DNA of 64,000 bases from an uncultured Cetobacterium sp. Lineage in GTDB: Bacteria; Fusobacteriota; Fusobacteriia; Fusobacteriales; Fusobacteriaceae. The stretch lies in the NCBI RefSeq assembly GCF_947072685.1, contig NZ_CAMTIK010000004.1:1-64000 (forward strand), given 5' to 3'. This document shows positions 9,345-18,936 of this stretch, one piece after another. The notes below the pieces were generated by a model. It was not told where the DNA came from, did no database searches, and was given only the letters and a program-made list of their open reading frames with translations. The translations under genes were made by a program, and so were the position numbers. Positions within the stretch are counted from its first letter, which is position 1, and every line of letters begins with the position of its first letter.

Positions 9345-10598
9345 ATGACAAAAGAACAAAGCTTTAAAAAATGGTTTACTTTTTTTATTTTGGTTTTAGG
9401 AGCGGGAAGTATATATAAGCTACCTTTTCTAAAATCAGTTTTTTACGGACAGATGCAGGAGTTTATGGGATTGAGCCATACAGAGATAGGGACGTTGATG
9501 TCAATCAATGGATTTGTGACTACATTTGGATTTGGAGCGGCAGTTTATTTTTCTGATAAAATATCTAAGAAGAAATCACTTCCAATCTCACTTATTTTAA
9601 CGGGAGTATTAGGACTCTATGTAGCTTTATTTTTTCCTGGATATAAGCAACTGATGATAGTTTGGATATTATTTGGATTCACTTGTGACATGATGTACTG
9701 GCCAGTTCTTTTAAAATCGGTTAAATCTCTTGGAGATGACAGTGAACAAGGAAGACTGTTTGGATTTTTGGAGACTGGAAGAGGTATTGTAGATACGGTT
9801 GTTGTATCTATTGGATTGTTTATATTTACATATTTTGGGTCATCTCTCTCATCTTTTAAAGCTTCAATAGTTTATTTTTCGATAGTAGTAATTGTAATCG
9901 GAGTTTTAAGTTATTTTTGTTTGGAAGACGATAAGATTATAAAAAAATCTTCTGAAACAGGAGGAAAACTAGACTATAAAACAGTATTGAAAATGCCTGA
10001 ACTTTGGATGATTGCTTTTAATGCTTTCTCGGTTTATTCAGTATACTGTGGATTAACTTATTTTATGCCCTTCCTTAAGGATATTTACAAAATGCCTTTA
10101 ACACTAGTTAGTGCTTATGGTATAATAAATGCCTACGGCTTAAAGATGGTAGGAGGACCTATCGGAGGGATAATGGCAGATAAAAAATTCAAATCTCCAA
10201 CAAAGTATTTGAAATATTCATTTTTACTTGTAGCAATATCTTTAACTGGATTTGTTTTACTTCCTCATGAGAGTATGAATATATATATTGGGGTTATATT
10301 GACACTGCTTATAGGAGTAGTTATATTTTCTCAAAGAGCCATATTTTTTGCTCCAGTTGGAGAGATTAATTTACCGGAAGAGATATCAGGTTCAGCTATG
10401 GCAATGGCAAGTTTTGTAGGGTATGCACCAGCAATGTTTTTATATTCAATATATGGAAACATTTTAGATAGATTCCCAGGCATGGTAGGATATAAAATGG
10501 TATTTTTAAGTATGATATTCTTTGCAGGAGTAGGATTTGTTTTAAGTTCTATACTTTACAAAAGAATAAAACTTAGAAAAGAGAAAGAAACGATATAA
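9345..10598 (+). CDS. MFS transporter
   Basis: A 417-residue major facilitator protein with about 12 hydrophobic helices. The cytoplasmic loop between helices 2 and 3 reads YFSDKISKKKSLP, a variant of the MFS motif A (GxxxDRxGRR), and a second copy, GGIMADKKFKSP, occurs after the central loop. The overall layout resembles the sugar/organic-anion group that includes YihN, but I cannot name the substrate. ATG follows CGGAGG at 6 nt. First gene of a run that continues to the peptidase gene at 14.8 kb. Confidence 0.85.
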   Translation: MTKEQSFKKWFTFFILVLGAGSIYKLPFLKSVFYGQMQEFMGLSHTEIGTLMSINGFVTTFGFGAAVYFSDKISKKKSLPISLILTGVLGLYVALFFPGYKQLMIVWILFGFTCDMMYWPVLLKSVKSLGDDSEQGRLFGFLETGRGIVDTVVVSIGLFIFTYFGSSLSSFKASIVYFSIVVIVIGVLSYFCLEDDKIIKKSSETGGKLDYKTVLKMPELWMIAFNAFSVYSVYCGLTYFMPFLKDIYKMPLTLVSAYGIINAYGLKMVGGPIGGIMADKKFKSPTKYLKYSFLLVAISLTGFVLLPHESMNIYIGVILTLLIGVVIFSQRAIFFAPVGEINLPEEISGSAMAMASFVGYAPAMFLYSIYGNILDRFPGMVGYKMVFLSMIFFAGVGFVLSSILYKRIKLRKEKETI

Positions 10599-10622
10599 AA
10601 ATAGTCGGATTTGAGGTGTTAA

Positions 10623-11909
10623 ATGGCTCACATAATAGAAGGGGTAGCTAATTTTATTTGGGGGGAGTGGCTGATATATATAATATTAGCCACAGGATTT
10701 TTTTTCAGTTTTAAATTGAAGTTCATTCAAATTAGAAAATTCAATTATATATTTAAAAAATTTTTTAATCAAAAAAAAAATCAAGAAAGCAATACAATAA
10801 ATTCTTTTCAAGCCATTATGTCTGCGTTGGGAAGCTGTGTAGGGAATGGAAATATTATAGGAGTAGCCACAGCTATAATAAGTGGAGGTCCAGGAGCTTT
10901 ATTTTGGATGTGGGTATCGGGAATTTTAGGGATGTCGATAAAATATGCAGAGATATATTTAGGGATTAAATATCGTGAAAAAAATCAAGATGGAGATTAC
11001 CAAGGTGGACCGATGTACTACTTGAGTAAGGGGACAAAATTTAAATTTTTTGGTGGATTCTATGCTTTTTTTTTATTAGTACAAAACTCTGGTGGAACTT
11101 TAGTTCAGGGAAATGTAATAAAAGATGTGTTGCATAATTTTTTTAAAGTTGAAAGTATCATAACTTCATTTGTACTTTTGATTGTGACATATTTTATCAT
11201 AAGTGGTGGATTTAAAAGATTGGCGAAGGTCACTGAAAGGCTAGTTCCGTTTATGACTTTATTTTATATATGTGGATGTATGTTTATAATATTTTTTAAT
11301 TATGATAAAATATTTTATGTATTCGAAAATATTTTTAAATCTGCATTTAATTTCAATTCGGCATTAGGTGGAGCATTGGGGTATAGCGTTAAAGATGCAC
11401 TACGTTTTGGTATTGCTAGAGGAGTATATTCAAATGAAGCGGGAGAGGGAACTGTAGCCATTTTTTATTCAAAAATAACAGATGTAAACTTAAAAGAAGA
11501 TTCGCTTTATGGAATAGTGGATGTATTTATTGATACAATTTTAATATGTACAATGTCAGGAGTAGTTTTACTGATAACAACAGACTTAGCTTTAGATTTA
11601 GAACCCACTCATACAATGATAGGAGCTTTTGAAAGTGTAAATTACTTTTTTAAATATATCTTAGGTGGAGTTATGATACTCTTTGGATTTTCGTCGATGT
11701 TGGGACAGTGGTTGTTGGGAAGAGAATCTTTTAAGTATCTGACCAAACGTCTGGATTGTAAAGTTTATGATTACATTTTTTTATGTGGAGTTTTTGTTGC
11801 TCCTATGTTTTCATCAAAAACAATTTGGTATATTCAGGATATATGTTTGACAATGATCATACTTCCAAATATTTATGGGTTAATAGCATTATATAAAGAG
11901 ATAAAGTAG
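10623..11909 (+). CDS. Sodium:amino acid symporter, AGCS family
   Basis: Alanine/glycine:cation symporter family, 428 residues, about 10-11 membrane helices. Family marks: GNGNIIGVATAI (residues ~76-87, the AGCS signature), GGPGALFWMWVSGILGMS and the FGIARGVYSNEAGEGT motif around residues 260-280. It imports a small neutral amino acid with Na+. It lies 24 nt after the MFS gene and 9 nt before the DeoR regulator, in one transcript. Compare the second AGCS gene in this window beside tyrosine phenol-lyase; this one is shorter and lacks the loop insertion of the other. Confidence 0.9.
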   Translation: MAHIIEGVANFIWGEWLIYIILATGFFFSFKLKFIQIRKFNYIFKKFFNQKKNQESNTINSFQAIMSALGSCVGNGNIIGVATAIISGGPGALFWMWVSGILGMSIKYAEIYLGIKYREKNQDGDYQGGPMYYLSKGTKFKFFGGFYAFFLLVQNSGGTLVQGNVIKDVLHNFFKVESIITSFVLLIVTYFIISGGFKRLAKVTERLVPFMTLFYICGCMFIIFFNYDKIFYVFENIFKSAFNFNSALGGALGYSVKDALRFGIARGVYSNEAGEGTVAIFYSKITDVNLKEDSLYGIVDVFIDTILICTMSGVVLLITTDLALDLEPTHTMIGAFESVNYFFKYILGGVMILFGFSSMLGQWLLGRESFKYLTKRLDCKVYDYIFLCGVFVAPMFSSKTIWYIQDICLTMIILPNIYGLIALYKEIK

Positions 11910-11918
11910 GTGTAAAAG

Positions 11919-12677
11919 ATGTTAAAAGAGGAACGTAGAAGTGAGATATTGAAAGAGTTAGAAGAAAGAAAAGTAGTAAAAGTTTTAGAATTATCCAATA
12001 AATATGATGTTGGAATTGAAACGATAAGAAGAGACTTAGATTGCTTGGAAAAATTAGGAAAAGTAAGAAAAGTTTATGGAGGAGCAGAGCTTCCAGATGA
12101 AAATTCAGAAATAATTAACTATGCGGAACGATTGACAATAGAAGTGGATGAGAAAAATGAGATTGTAGAAAAAGCGGTAGCTTTGATAGAGGAGGGGGAT
12201 TCAATATCTTTAAATGATGGATCTACAACTTTATTTTTAGCAAAACTTTTAAAAAAGAGATTTGAAAAATTGACAATTTTAACAAACTCTCTGGACATCG
12301 CTCAAGAGCTTTTAGATGCAAAAGGGTACGATGTAATAATGGCAGGGGGCTTTTTGTCGCATGAAGAGAGGGCATTTTTTGGAGTGTATTCAGAAGCTAT
12401 TATAAGTAACTTTATAATTGATAAAGCTTTTATAGGAGTAAGTGGAGTATCACTATGCAATGGAATTACAGATATGTCGACATCGGAAGCAAATATCCAA
12501 AAAAAATTTATTGAGAATTCAAAAGAAAGTTTTATTCTTGTGAATAGCTCAAAGATAGAAAAAGACTCACTTGTCAAGGTATGCCCTTTAGATAAAGTAA
12601 ATACTTTTATAAGTGATTCTAAAGTTAGTGGAGATATACGTTTGTCATATAAAAATGAAGGCATAGAGATTTTATAA
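11919..12677 (+). CDS. DeoR-family transcriptional regulator
   Basis: A 252-residue DeoR/GlpR-type repressor. Residues ~5-57 are the helix-turn-helix (the IETIRRDLDCLEKLGKVRKVYGGA segment is the DeoR signature), and residues ~75-235 form the DeoR C-terminal sensor domain with the phosphosugar-binding NDGSTT and TNSLDIA motifs. DeoR proteins usually sense a phosphorylated sugar, which agrees with the isomerase-like gene divergently encoded 2 kb away. It probably regulates the divergent promoters at 9.24-9.31 kb; this is inferred. Confidence 0.9.
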   Translation: MLKEERRSEILKELEERKVVKVLELSNKYDVGIETIRRDLDCLEKLGKVRKVYGGAELPDENSEIINYAERLTIEVDEKNEIVEKAVALIEEGDSISLNDGSTTLFLAKLLKKRFEKLTILTNSLDIAQELLDAKGYDVIMAGGFLSHEERAFFGVYSEAIISNFIIDKAFIGVSGVSLCNGITDMSTSEANIQKKFIENSKESFILVNSSKIEKDSLVKVCPLDKVNTFISDSKVSGDIRLSYKNEGIEIL

Positions 12678-12714
12678 CACTATATCATTCAACAGCTGAG
12701 GAGAGGTTTTAGAG

Positions 12715-13569
12715 ATGGGAAATTTGTTTATAGTTTTGTTTGGATGTTTAGTACAGGCATTTTCAATCACTTGTATATTGAAACCAAATGCTCTTGTTGT
12801 AGGAGGGATGACGGGACTATCAATGTCTATTTCGAAGATCATAGAAATAAATTACACATATATTTACTATATTATTTGTATGGGAATACTTCTTTTAGCG
12901 AAATATACACTTGGAAATAAAGAGTTAAAAAAAATTTTGATTCTTTCTTTAACGTATCCTTTAATTTTGATTTTTATGAATAAAATAAGTTTTAATTTTA
13001 TGGAAGGAACAGAAGACAAAATTTTGATTTGCCTATATTATGGGATATTTATGGGAATTGGAACAGGATTGGTATTAAAAAAAGGTTTTTCTCAAGGAAG
13101 CTCAGATACTTTAGCCAAAATATTGCATAAAAAAATATTTCATTTTATGGAATTAAGTCAAGTTTTGTTGATTATAGATATAACAATTTTACTTTTGTCG
13201 GGAGCTATTTTTGGAAAAACAGCAATTTTGTATGCAATTATAATGCAGATGGTATACAGCAAAACTATAAGTGTTGTAAGTTTTGGATTTGGATCATCTT
13301 TGGTAAAAGTAGTTGTAATAAGTGAGAAGAATGAGGAAATTTCAGGATATATTTTGAACAATATGCAAAGGAGTTACAGCATAGGTGTTGTTTATGGTGG
13401 AGAAAAAAGATTGAAAAGAGAGAAGCTTATACTTGTATGTTCTTTAAAAGAGGGGATGCTTTTAAAAGATTACGTGAAACAAATAGATGAGGGGGCTTTT
13501 TTAAATATAGTTCCAACTATAGCTGCTTGGGGAAAAGAGGATGGACTTCAAAAATTATATGAAAGATAG
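12715..13569 (+). CDS. YitT family membrane protein with DUF2179 domain
   Basis: A 284-residue protein with about five or six transmembrane helices in residues 1-190 (starting NLFIVLFGCLVQAFS and followed by the conserved VVGGMTGLS) and a cytosolic C-terminal domain of about 80 residues (DUF2179) at ~200-275. The family is widespread in Firmicutes and Fusobacteria; transport has been proposed but the function is not established. It follows the DeoR gene by 37 nt with GGAGAGG as ribosome site. Confidence 0.85.
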   Translation: MGNLFIVLFGCLVQAFSITCILKPNALVVGGMTGLSMSISKIIEINYTYIYYIICMGILLLAKYTLGNKELKKILILSLTYPLILIFMNKISFNFMEGTEDKILICLYYGIFMGIGTGLVLKKGFSQGSSDTLAKILHKKIFHFMELSQVLLIIDITILLLSGAIFGKTAILYAIIMQMVYSKTISVVSFGFGSSLVKVVVISEKNEEISGYILNNMQRSYSIGVVYGGEKRLKREKLILVCSLKEGMLLKDYVKQIDEGAFLNIVPTIAAWGKEDGLQKLYER

Positions 13570-13586
13570 TAAAAAGGAATTGTAAA

Positions 13587-13655
13587 ATGTTGATTGTATT
13601 ATGTAATAAGAAAATTAAAAATAGGATAGAAAAGAGAAGGGTGGTGGATTTGTGA
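13587..13655 (+). CDS. Possible 22-residue leader ORF coupled to the peptidase gene
   Basis: A small frame beginning ATG TTG ATT and encoding 22 residues (rich in Lys/Arg and Val/Leu/Ile) has AAGGA 9 nt upstream. Its TGA stop overlaps the GTG start of the next gene (GTGA), an arrangement that allows translational coupling. No homology is known to me; it could be chance in this AT-rich spacer. Confidence 0.3.
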   Translation: MLIVLCNKKIKNRIEKRRVVDL

Positions 13656-14854
13656 AACGATCAATATCTATATTGAATTTAATTTTAATAAATCTTATTA
13701 TTGGAAGGACAAGTTTATCGAATAATGGACTAAATTATAAAGAACCTGAAAGTGTCAAACAGTTTTTTAGAGATCCGGGAGTTACAATACCAACCCCATC
13801 AATCGAGGGGGGAAGAAGTGAGTTTACAACCCAAAAAGAGATGTTGGATTATTTAGGGAACATCCATACAACAAGTAATACAACAGTTGTGGATCTTTTA
13901 GGACCAACTGACAATAAAAATTATCTGCCAGTATTCTTGATATCTAAAGACAAATCTTTGACTTTTAAAGATATTCATGAAACTGCAGTGGATGGAAAGC
14001 CTATAGTTATGTTGATTGCTCAGCAACATGGAAATGAACCTATGGGATGTGATACTCTTTTAGCAACTGTAAAAAGGGTAGCAAAAGGAGACTTGAACTA
14101 TATTTTGAATAGGGTAAATATAATTGTTATGCCTAGAATAAATCCGGATGGAGCAAAAAAATTTACAAGAGAATCTGGTGAAAAAATTGATATAAATGGT
14201 GACCACAGTGCTCTTGTAAGTGTAGAAGCTCAGGCCGTTAGTTATATCTACAACAAATTTAAACCAGAAGTTTTTATTGATATCCATGAGTATATATCTG
14301 ACTTGAACTCATACTCCCATATTTTAAGTGGTGGAGCTGTTCCCTACTATGATTTGCTGATTTTAAATCCAACTAATCCAAACTATTCCAAATCTTTAAA
14401 AGAGGTATCAGATAAGACGTTGTTACAACTTAAAGAGACGCTTAAACAAAATGGATATACGTCAAATTATTATTATAATCCATTCATAAAGCCAAAAAAA
14501 GGCGAGCCTTTAACACTCTATAGAGCAACTGGAAGCGCTAAATTAGCTAGAAATAACTATGGATTAAAAGGGAGTTTATCCTATTTGATTGAGCTAAGAG
14601 GAAGGCAGATAGGATTTGAAAATGTGAGGAGAAGATTGAAGAGTGGAATGTTGTCCGTAGAGATATTATTAAAGGATACATATGCTAATTCTGATAGAAT
14701 AAAAAAGGTTGTTGAAAATGAAAAAAATCGTCCTCATAACTCGGAAAAGATTTCGTCAGAGATTGTAAAGGAAAAAAGCTCGATAGAACTGATAGATACA
14801 AATATGGGGCAAGTAGTTTCACAGCCAGCTCTTATCATAAGAGAGAAGATGTAA
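13652..14854 (+). CDS. M14 zinc carboxypeptidase-like protein, exported
   Basis: A 400-residue protein with an N-terminal hydrophobic segment (residues ~5-19, probable signal peptide, no lipobox) and an M14 peptidase core: HGNEP supplies zinc ligands His126 and Glu129, IDIHE supplies His212, and the ELRG segment supplies the general base at Glu314. The family's DxNRD substrate-binding block reads DINGD here (residues 180-184), so the arginine that binds the carboxylate is replaced by Gly. It may therefore act on an unusual substrate, such as a muropeptide or amidated peptide, or be impaired. GTG start after GGGTGGTGG. Last gene of the run that begins with the MFS permease. Confidence 0.78.
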   Translation: MKRSISILNLILINLIIGRTSLSNNGLNYKEPESVKQFFRDPGVTIPTPSIEGGRSEFTTQKEMLDYLGNIHTTSNTTVVDLLGPTDNKNYLPVFLISKDKSLTFKDIHETAVDGKPIVMLIAQQHGNEPMGCDTLLATVKRVAKGDLNYILNRVNIIVMPRINPDGAKKFTRESGEKIDINGDHSALVSVEAQAVSYIYNKFKPEVFIDIHEYISDLNSYSHILSGGAVPYYDLLILNPTNPNYSKSLKEVSDKTLLQLKETLKQNGYTSNYYYNPFIKPKKGEPLTLYRATGSAKLARNNYGLKGSLSYLIELRGRQIGFENVRRRLKSGMLSVEILLKDTYANSDRIKKVVENEKNRPHNSEKISSEIVKEKSSIELIDTNMGQVVSQPALIIREKM

Positions 14855-14867
14855 CGGATAAATAAAT

Positions 14868-14905
14868 TTAATGAAAAAGTTGCAACTCTGCAACTTTTTC
14901 ATTAA
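14868..14905. terminator. Bidirectional terminator between peptidase and mscS
   Basis: Perfect 17-bp stem TTAATGAAAAAGTTGCA/TGCAACTTTTTCATTAA with a 4-nt loop. T-rich on both strands at the base, it serves both convergent genes. Confidence 0.88.
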
Positions 14906-14910
14906 TATCA

Positions 14911-15702
14911 TTAGATTTCATACGATTCATAAGGAAACCTGATTCCTTCCCTATCAAAACTCTTTTTAACCTCTTCTTGAATATCAGCATTAAGATCTCT
15001 AAAATTTTCTTTTAAAGTCCAAACTCTAACAATGAATTCAGCAGCAGAATAAGTCTCTTTAGAAAATTTAACAAATATATCTTTGTCTTTTAAAACTGAA
15101 GGGTGATTCTTAACAACATTAAAAAGAACCTCTTTAACTTGATCTATTGAACAAGTTTTTTCAGCAAAAAAAACAAAATCAGCTCTTCTTTCAGGATTTG
15201 CAGTTACAGTTGTTACAGCGGATGATGAAAGTTTTCCGTTAGGGATTATTATCTTTTTGTTGTCGGCACTATATAGTATCGTATATAAGAAAGTTATCCT
15301 TTGAACTACGCCTTCTGAACCACATGCTACAATAAAATCCCCCTTTTTAAAAGGTTTTGTTAAGAGTATCTGGATTCCACCAGCAATATCAGAAAAATTA
15401 CCTTTTAGGGCTAATCCAACTCCAATACTGACAGAGGCAAGAACAGCAATAAAGGATGAAAGTTGTAATCCTAAAATTTCTATGATATTAAAAAAATATA
15501 AAATTATTATAAACGAAGTCAAAGTTGGAATCAGAAAGCTAATTAATAATTCATCAGTTCTATTTTTTCTTAAAATCTTTTTTAAGAAATTAACAGAAAA
15601 CTCTTTGACTGGCTTATAGGATATGTATAGTAGAACTATATATATAATTTTTTTTAGTACTACCAAAGAATATTTAGCTATAAATAATGTAATATTTTCC
15701 AT
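14911..15702 (-). CDS. Small-conductance mechanosensitive channel MscS
   Basis: Tension-gated inner-membrane channel for release of solutes on hypo-osmotic shock. The 263-residue protein has three N-terminal transmembrane helices, the Gly/Ala-rich pore helix (ASVSIGVGLALKGNFSDIAGGIQIL, split here across residues ~95-120), and the beta domain with KKGDFIV and the conserved IIIPNGKL. Start is the ATG 8 nt after GGAGG; the GTG five codons upstream lies within the ribosome site and is rejected. It follows the DUF2769 gene by 36 nt. Confidence 0.92.
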   Translation of the reverse strand: MENITLFIAKYSLVVLKKIIYIVLLYISYKPVKEFSVNFLKKILRKNRTDELLISFLIPTLTSFIIILYFFNIIEILGLQLSSFIAVLASVSIGVGLALKGNFSDIAGGIQILLTKPFKKGDFIVACGSEGVVQRITFLYTILYSADNKKIIIPNGKLSSSAVTTVTANPERRADFVFFAEKTCSIDQVKEVLFNVVKNHPSVLKDKDIFVKFSKETYSAAEFIVRVWTLKENFRDLNADIQEEVKKSFDREGIRFPYESYEI

Positions 15703-15738
15703 GAAAAAAGCCTCCACAAAGTTGGTTATTTTTTAAAT

Positions 15739-16029
15739 CTATTTTATACAATAGTAAGATTTATCAAGACAATAAGTTTTATAAAGTTCGCATTTATTAC
15801 AGATACATTCTTTCTCTTCAGTTATACATTCACTTTTTCCAAATGCACAAAAAAGACCATCTAAATGTTTTATTTCTTCGAAATTCTTATGATGTTTCAT
15901 AATTTCAAACATATTTTTAGGCATTTCTTTTAGTTTACATCCAAGAGTATAAGATTTACAGTGCATACAGATACATTTTTTTAAATTTTCTAAAGATTTT
16001 TCAACCACCAAAACTTTTTTTTCGTCCAT
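15739..16029 (-). CDS. DUF2769 cysteine-rich protein
   Basis: A 96-residue protein with at least ten cysteines arranged in two clusters: CICMHC..SYTLGC near residue 20 and FCAFGKSEC / CICNKC / YYC in the C-terminal half. This matches the DUF2769 pattern of a duplicated Cys-rich, probably metal- or Fe-S-binding motif, common in anaerobes. The function is unknown. It is transcribed with mscS downstream and may share a transcript with the LysO genes, although about 95 nt separate them. A GGAGG site lies 7 nt before the ATG. Confidence 0.8.
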   Translation of the reverse strand: MDEKKVLVVEKSLENLKKCICMHCKSYTLGCKLKEMPKNMFEIMKHHKNFEEIKHLDGLFCAFGKSECITEEKECICNKCELYKTYCLDKSYYCIK

Positions 16030-16123
16030 TAAAAATCCTCCTTTTTAGTCTATGATCTAGTTTTAATATACTCTTTTTTTACTAAAATCCTTTATTTTAC
16101 TAATTATGAAGTGTTAAAAAAAG

Positions 16124-16726
16124 TTATCTCAGATTAAATATGTTCACAATAAGCGGAACTAAAATTGGAACAGATGAAGTTAGGACAACTCCTGAAAAAA
16201 ATGCAATAATAGAGATATCTGATGTATTGCTTCTATTTATAACAGGAAGAAGAGTATCCATTGCGGTAGCTCCTGCAACTGAAACCGATTCAAAACTTCC
16301 AAAAGACTTTGCAATGAAAGGAATAGTAATTATCGCAAGTACTTCTCTGAAGATGTTGCTTAAAAAGGCTATACTACCTAATTCAGCACTTATTTTGGAT
16401 AGCTCTATAGCAGATAAGGAATACCATCCCAATCCAGATGACACCGCTAGAGATTCACCAAGAGAAATAGGAAGAATAAAAGATCCGATTAATCCTCCAA
16501 TCAAAGAACCAATAATTGTGGATATTGGTAAAAACCATATCTTTTTTCCATATTTTTTTAAATCTTTAAACACACTCGAATTGTCCCCAATATCTATTCC
16601 AACAAAGAAAAGTAATAAGCAAAGACCAATATCAATAAAAATATCTGAATTAGCAGTTATAAAAGGTGATTTGAAAAATAATCCTAAAATAACACCAATA
16701 AAAATAGAGATAGATATCCCAATCAT
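16124..16726 (-). CDS. lysO: LysO-family lysine exporter, C-terminal part
   Basis: A 200-residue membrane protein (about six helices) corresponding to the C-terminal two thirds of the YbjE/LysO exporter, which in E. coli is one protein of about 299 residues. Visible family segments: CLLLFFVGIDIG (residues ~32-43), GLGWYSLSAIELSKISAELGSIAFLSNIFRE and DTLLPVI. Its start codon overlaps the stop of the N-terminal partner (ATGA), and the two together add up to 295 residues. Export of L-lysine or a toxic lysine analogue is the family role. A long opposing frame on the plus strand here is a shadow. Confidence 0.85.
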   Translation of the reverse strand: MIGISISIFIGVILGLFFKSPFITANSDIFIDIGLCLLLFFVGIDIGDNSSVFKDLKKYGKKIWFLPISTIIGSLIGGLIGSFILPISLGESLAVSSGLGWYSLSAIELSKISAELGSIAFLSNIFREVLAIITIPFIAKSFGSFESVSVAGATAMDTLLPVINRSNTSDISIIAFFSGVVLTSSVPILVPLIVNIFNLR

Positions 16727-17010
16727 TTAATTCCCCCCTCCTTTTTAGTACGAAAAAAAAGTTTTGTAATCAAGATACTTCCAAAGATTGAAAAAATAGC
16801 AATTATAAGTGCTTGAAAACCAAGACTTGGAAATTCGCTGACAATTTTATCATCACTTCCAATTTTATATCCCATGACACCCAATAGAAAAAACAAAGAA
16901 AAAGATTGTAAAATTCCAGTTTTAGCTTTAATTTTTAAAGGAATAATTTTATATTTACTTAAAACGAATCCAAAAGAAATGATTGCAATGTAAAGAATAA
17001 TTCTGATCAT
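16723..17010 (-). CDS. LysO-family lysine exporter, N-terminal part
   Basis: A 95-residue protein with about three transmembrane helices that matches the first third of LysO (YIAIISFGFVLSKYKIIP, then SFSLFFLLGVMGYKIGSD). It has its own GGAGGGG ribosome site and ATG, and its TGA overlaps the start of the C-terminal gene, so this looks like a true two-gene form and not a frameshift: each half begins and ends cleanly. The two products presumably assemble in the inner membrane. Confidence 0.82.
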   Translation of the reverse strand: MIRIILYIAIISFGFVLSKYKIIPLKIKAKTGILQSFSLFFLLGVMGYKIGSDDKIVSEFPSLGFQALIIAIFSIFGSILITKLFFRTKKEGGIK

Positions 17011-17040
17011 TATACCCCTCCTGTTAACCGTATGATGGAG

Positions 17041-17070
17041 ATTTTACCATACAGACAACATCTAAATCAA
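17041..17070 (-). promoter_or_regulatory. Promoter of the split lysO genes
   Basis: On the minus strand TTGATT (17070-17065) is followed after 18 nt by TAAAAT (17046-17041), which is preceded by TGG as an extended -10 element. It lies 31 nt before the start codon. Confidence 0.6.
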
Positions 17071-17163
17071 ACTATTATAATAATTTTGATAAATAAACTA
17101 TTAAAAGGTTGATTTATTAGTTATAAAAGGAGAAAAAATAAAATAGAGTGATATAAAAATATA

Positions 17164-17209
17164 ATTTTAAAAAAAATAAAAAAAATATTTTTTTTATTTT
17201 TTTTAAAAT
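17164..17209. repeat. Perfect 46-bp A/T-only palindrome
   Basis: The left arm (17164-17186) is ATTTT, eight A, T, eight A, T; the right arm (17187-17209) is its exact reverse complement with no loop. Symmetry stops at the next base on both sides. It could form a cruciform or a rigid A-tract structure between the lysO and tpl promoters. The role is unknown. Confidence 0.85.
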
Positions 17210-17382
17210 ATCAAAAACTTGTAGCTATTATTTAGTGTGATAAAATATTAAAAAGAATAAAAAACAAAAGAGTAAAAAAAACAACCTAAAATAGGATGTT
17301 TAAATTATACTGACGGTGAAAAATATAAATTTTTTCAAAATAAAATAGTAGTAGGTAGAAATTGATTCAAAAATAAGACATA

Positions 17383-17411
17383 TTGACATAAAAATAAAAA
17401 AGAGGTATATA
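17383..17411 (+). promoter_or_regulatory. tpl promoter
   Basis: TTGACA (17383-17388) and TATATA (17406-17411) are 17 nt apart, leaving a leader of about 30 nt before the tpl start codon, with GGAGG at 5 nt. Confidence 0.8.
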
Positions 17412-17432
17412 TAGTATCAACAAGATTAATAA

Positions 17433-18827
<1,395 letters not shown>

Positions 18828-18850
18828 ATACTAACAGAATACTTAGAAAA

Positions 18851-18883
18851 AAATATCCTAAAGGTAAAACTTTAGGATATTTT
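18851..18883 (+). terminator. Terminator after tpl
   Basis: Perfect 13-bp stem AAATATCCTAAAG/CTTTAGGATATTT with a 6-nt loop but only a short T-run, so termination may be partial and the symporter may be reached by read-through. Nearly the same hairpin follows the symporter gene. Confidence 0.78.
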
Positions 18884-18936
18884 ACTCTAAAAATACCTAC
18901 AGAACTTCTTACATAAAAAAAATTGAGGAGGTAATT

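Noticed and set aside
16723-16726. Frameshift error as the reason for the split lysO
   Set aside because: Both parts have start codons with sites or coupling and an ATGA junction, and the summed length equals a normal LysO without duplicated or missing sequence.
16140-16730. 196-codon open frame on the plus strand opposite lysO
   Set aside because: It is antisense to the LysO C-terminal gene, lacks a ribosome site and a recognisable family, and its length follows from the codon bias of the opposite strand.
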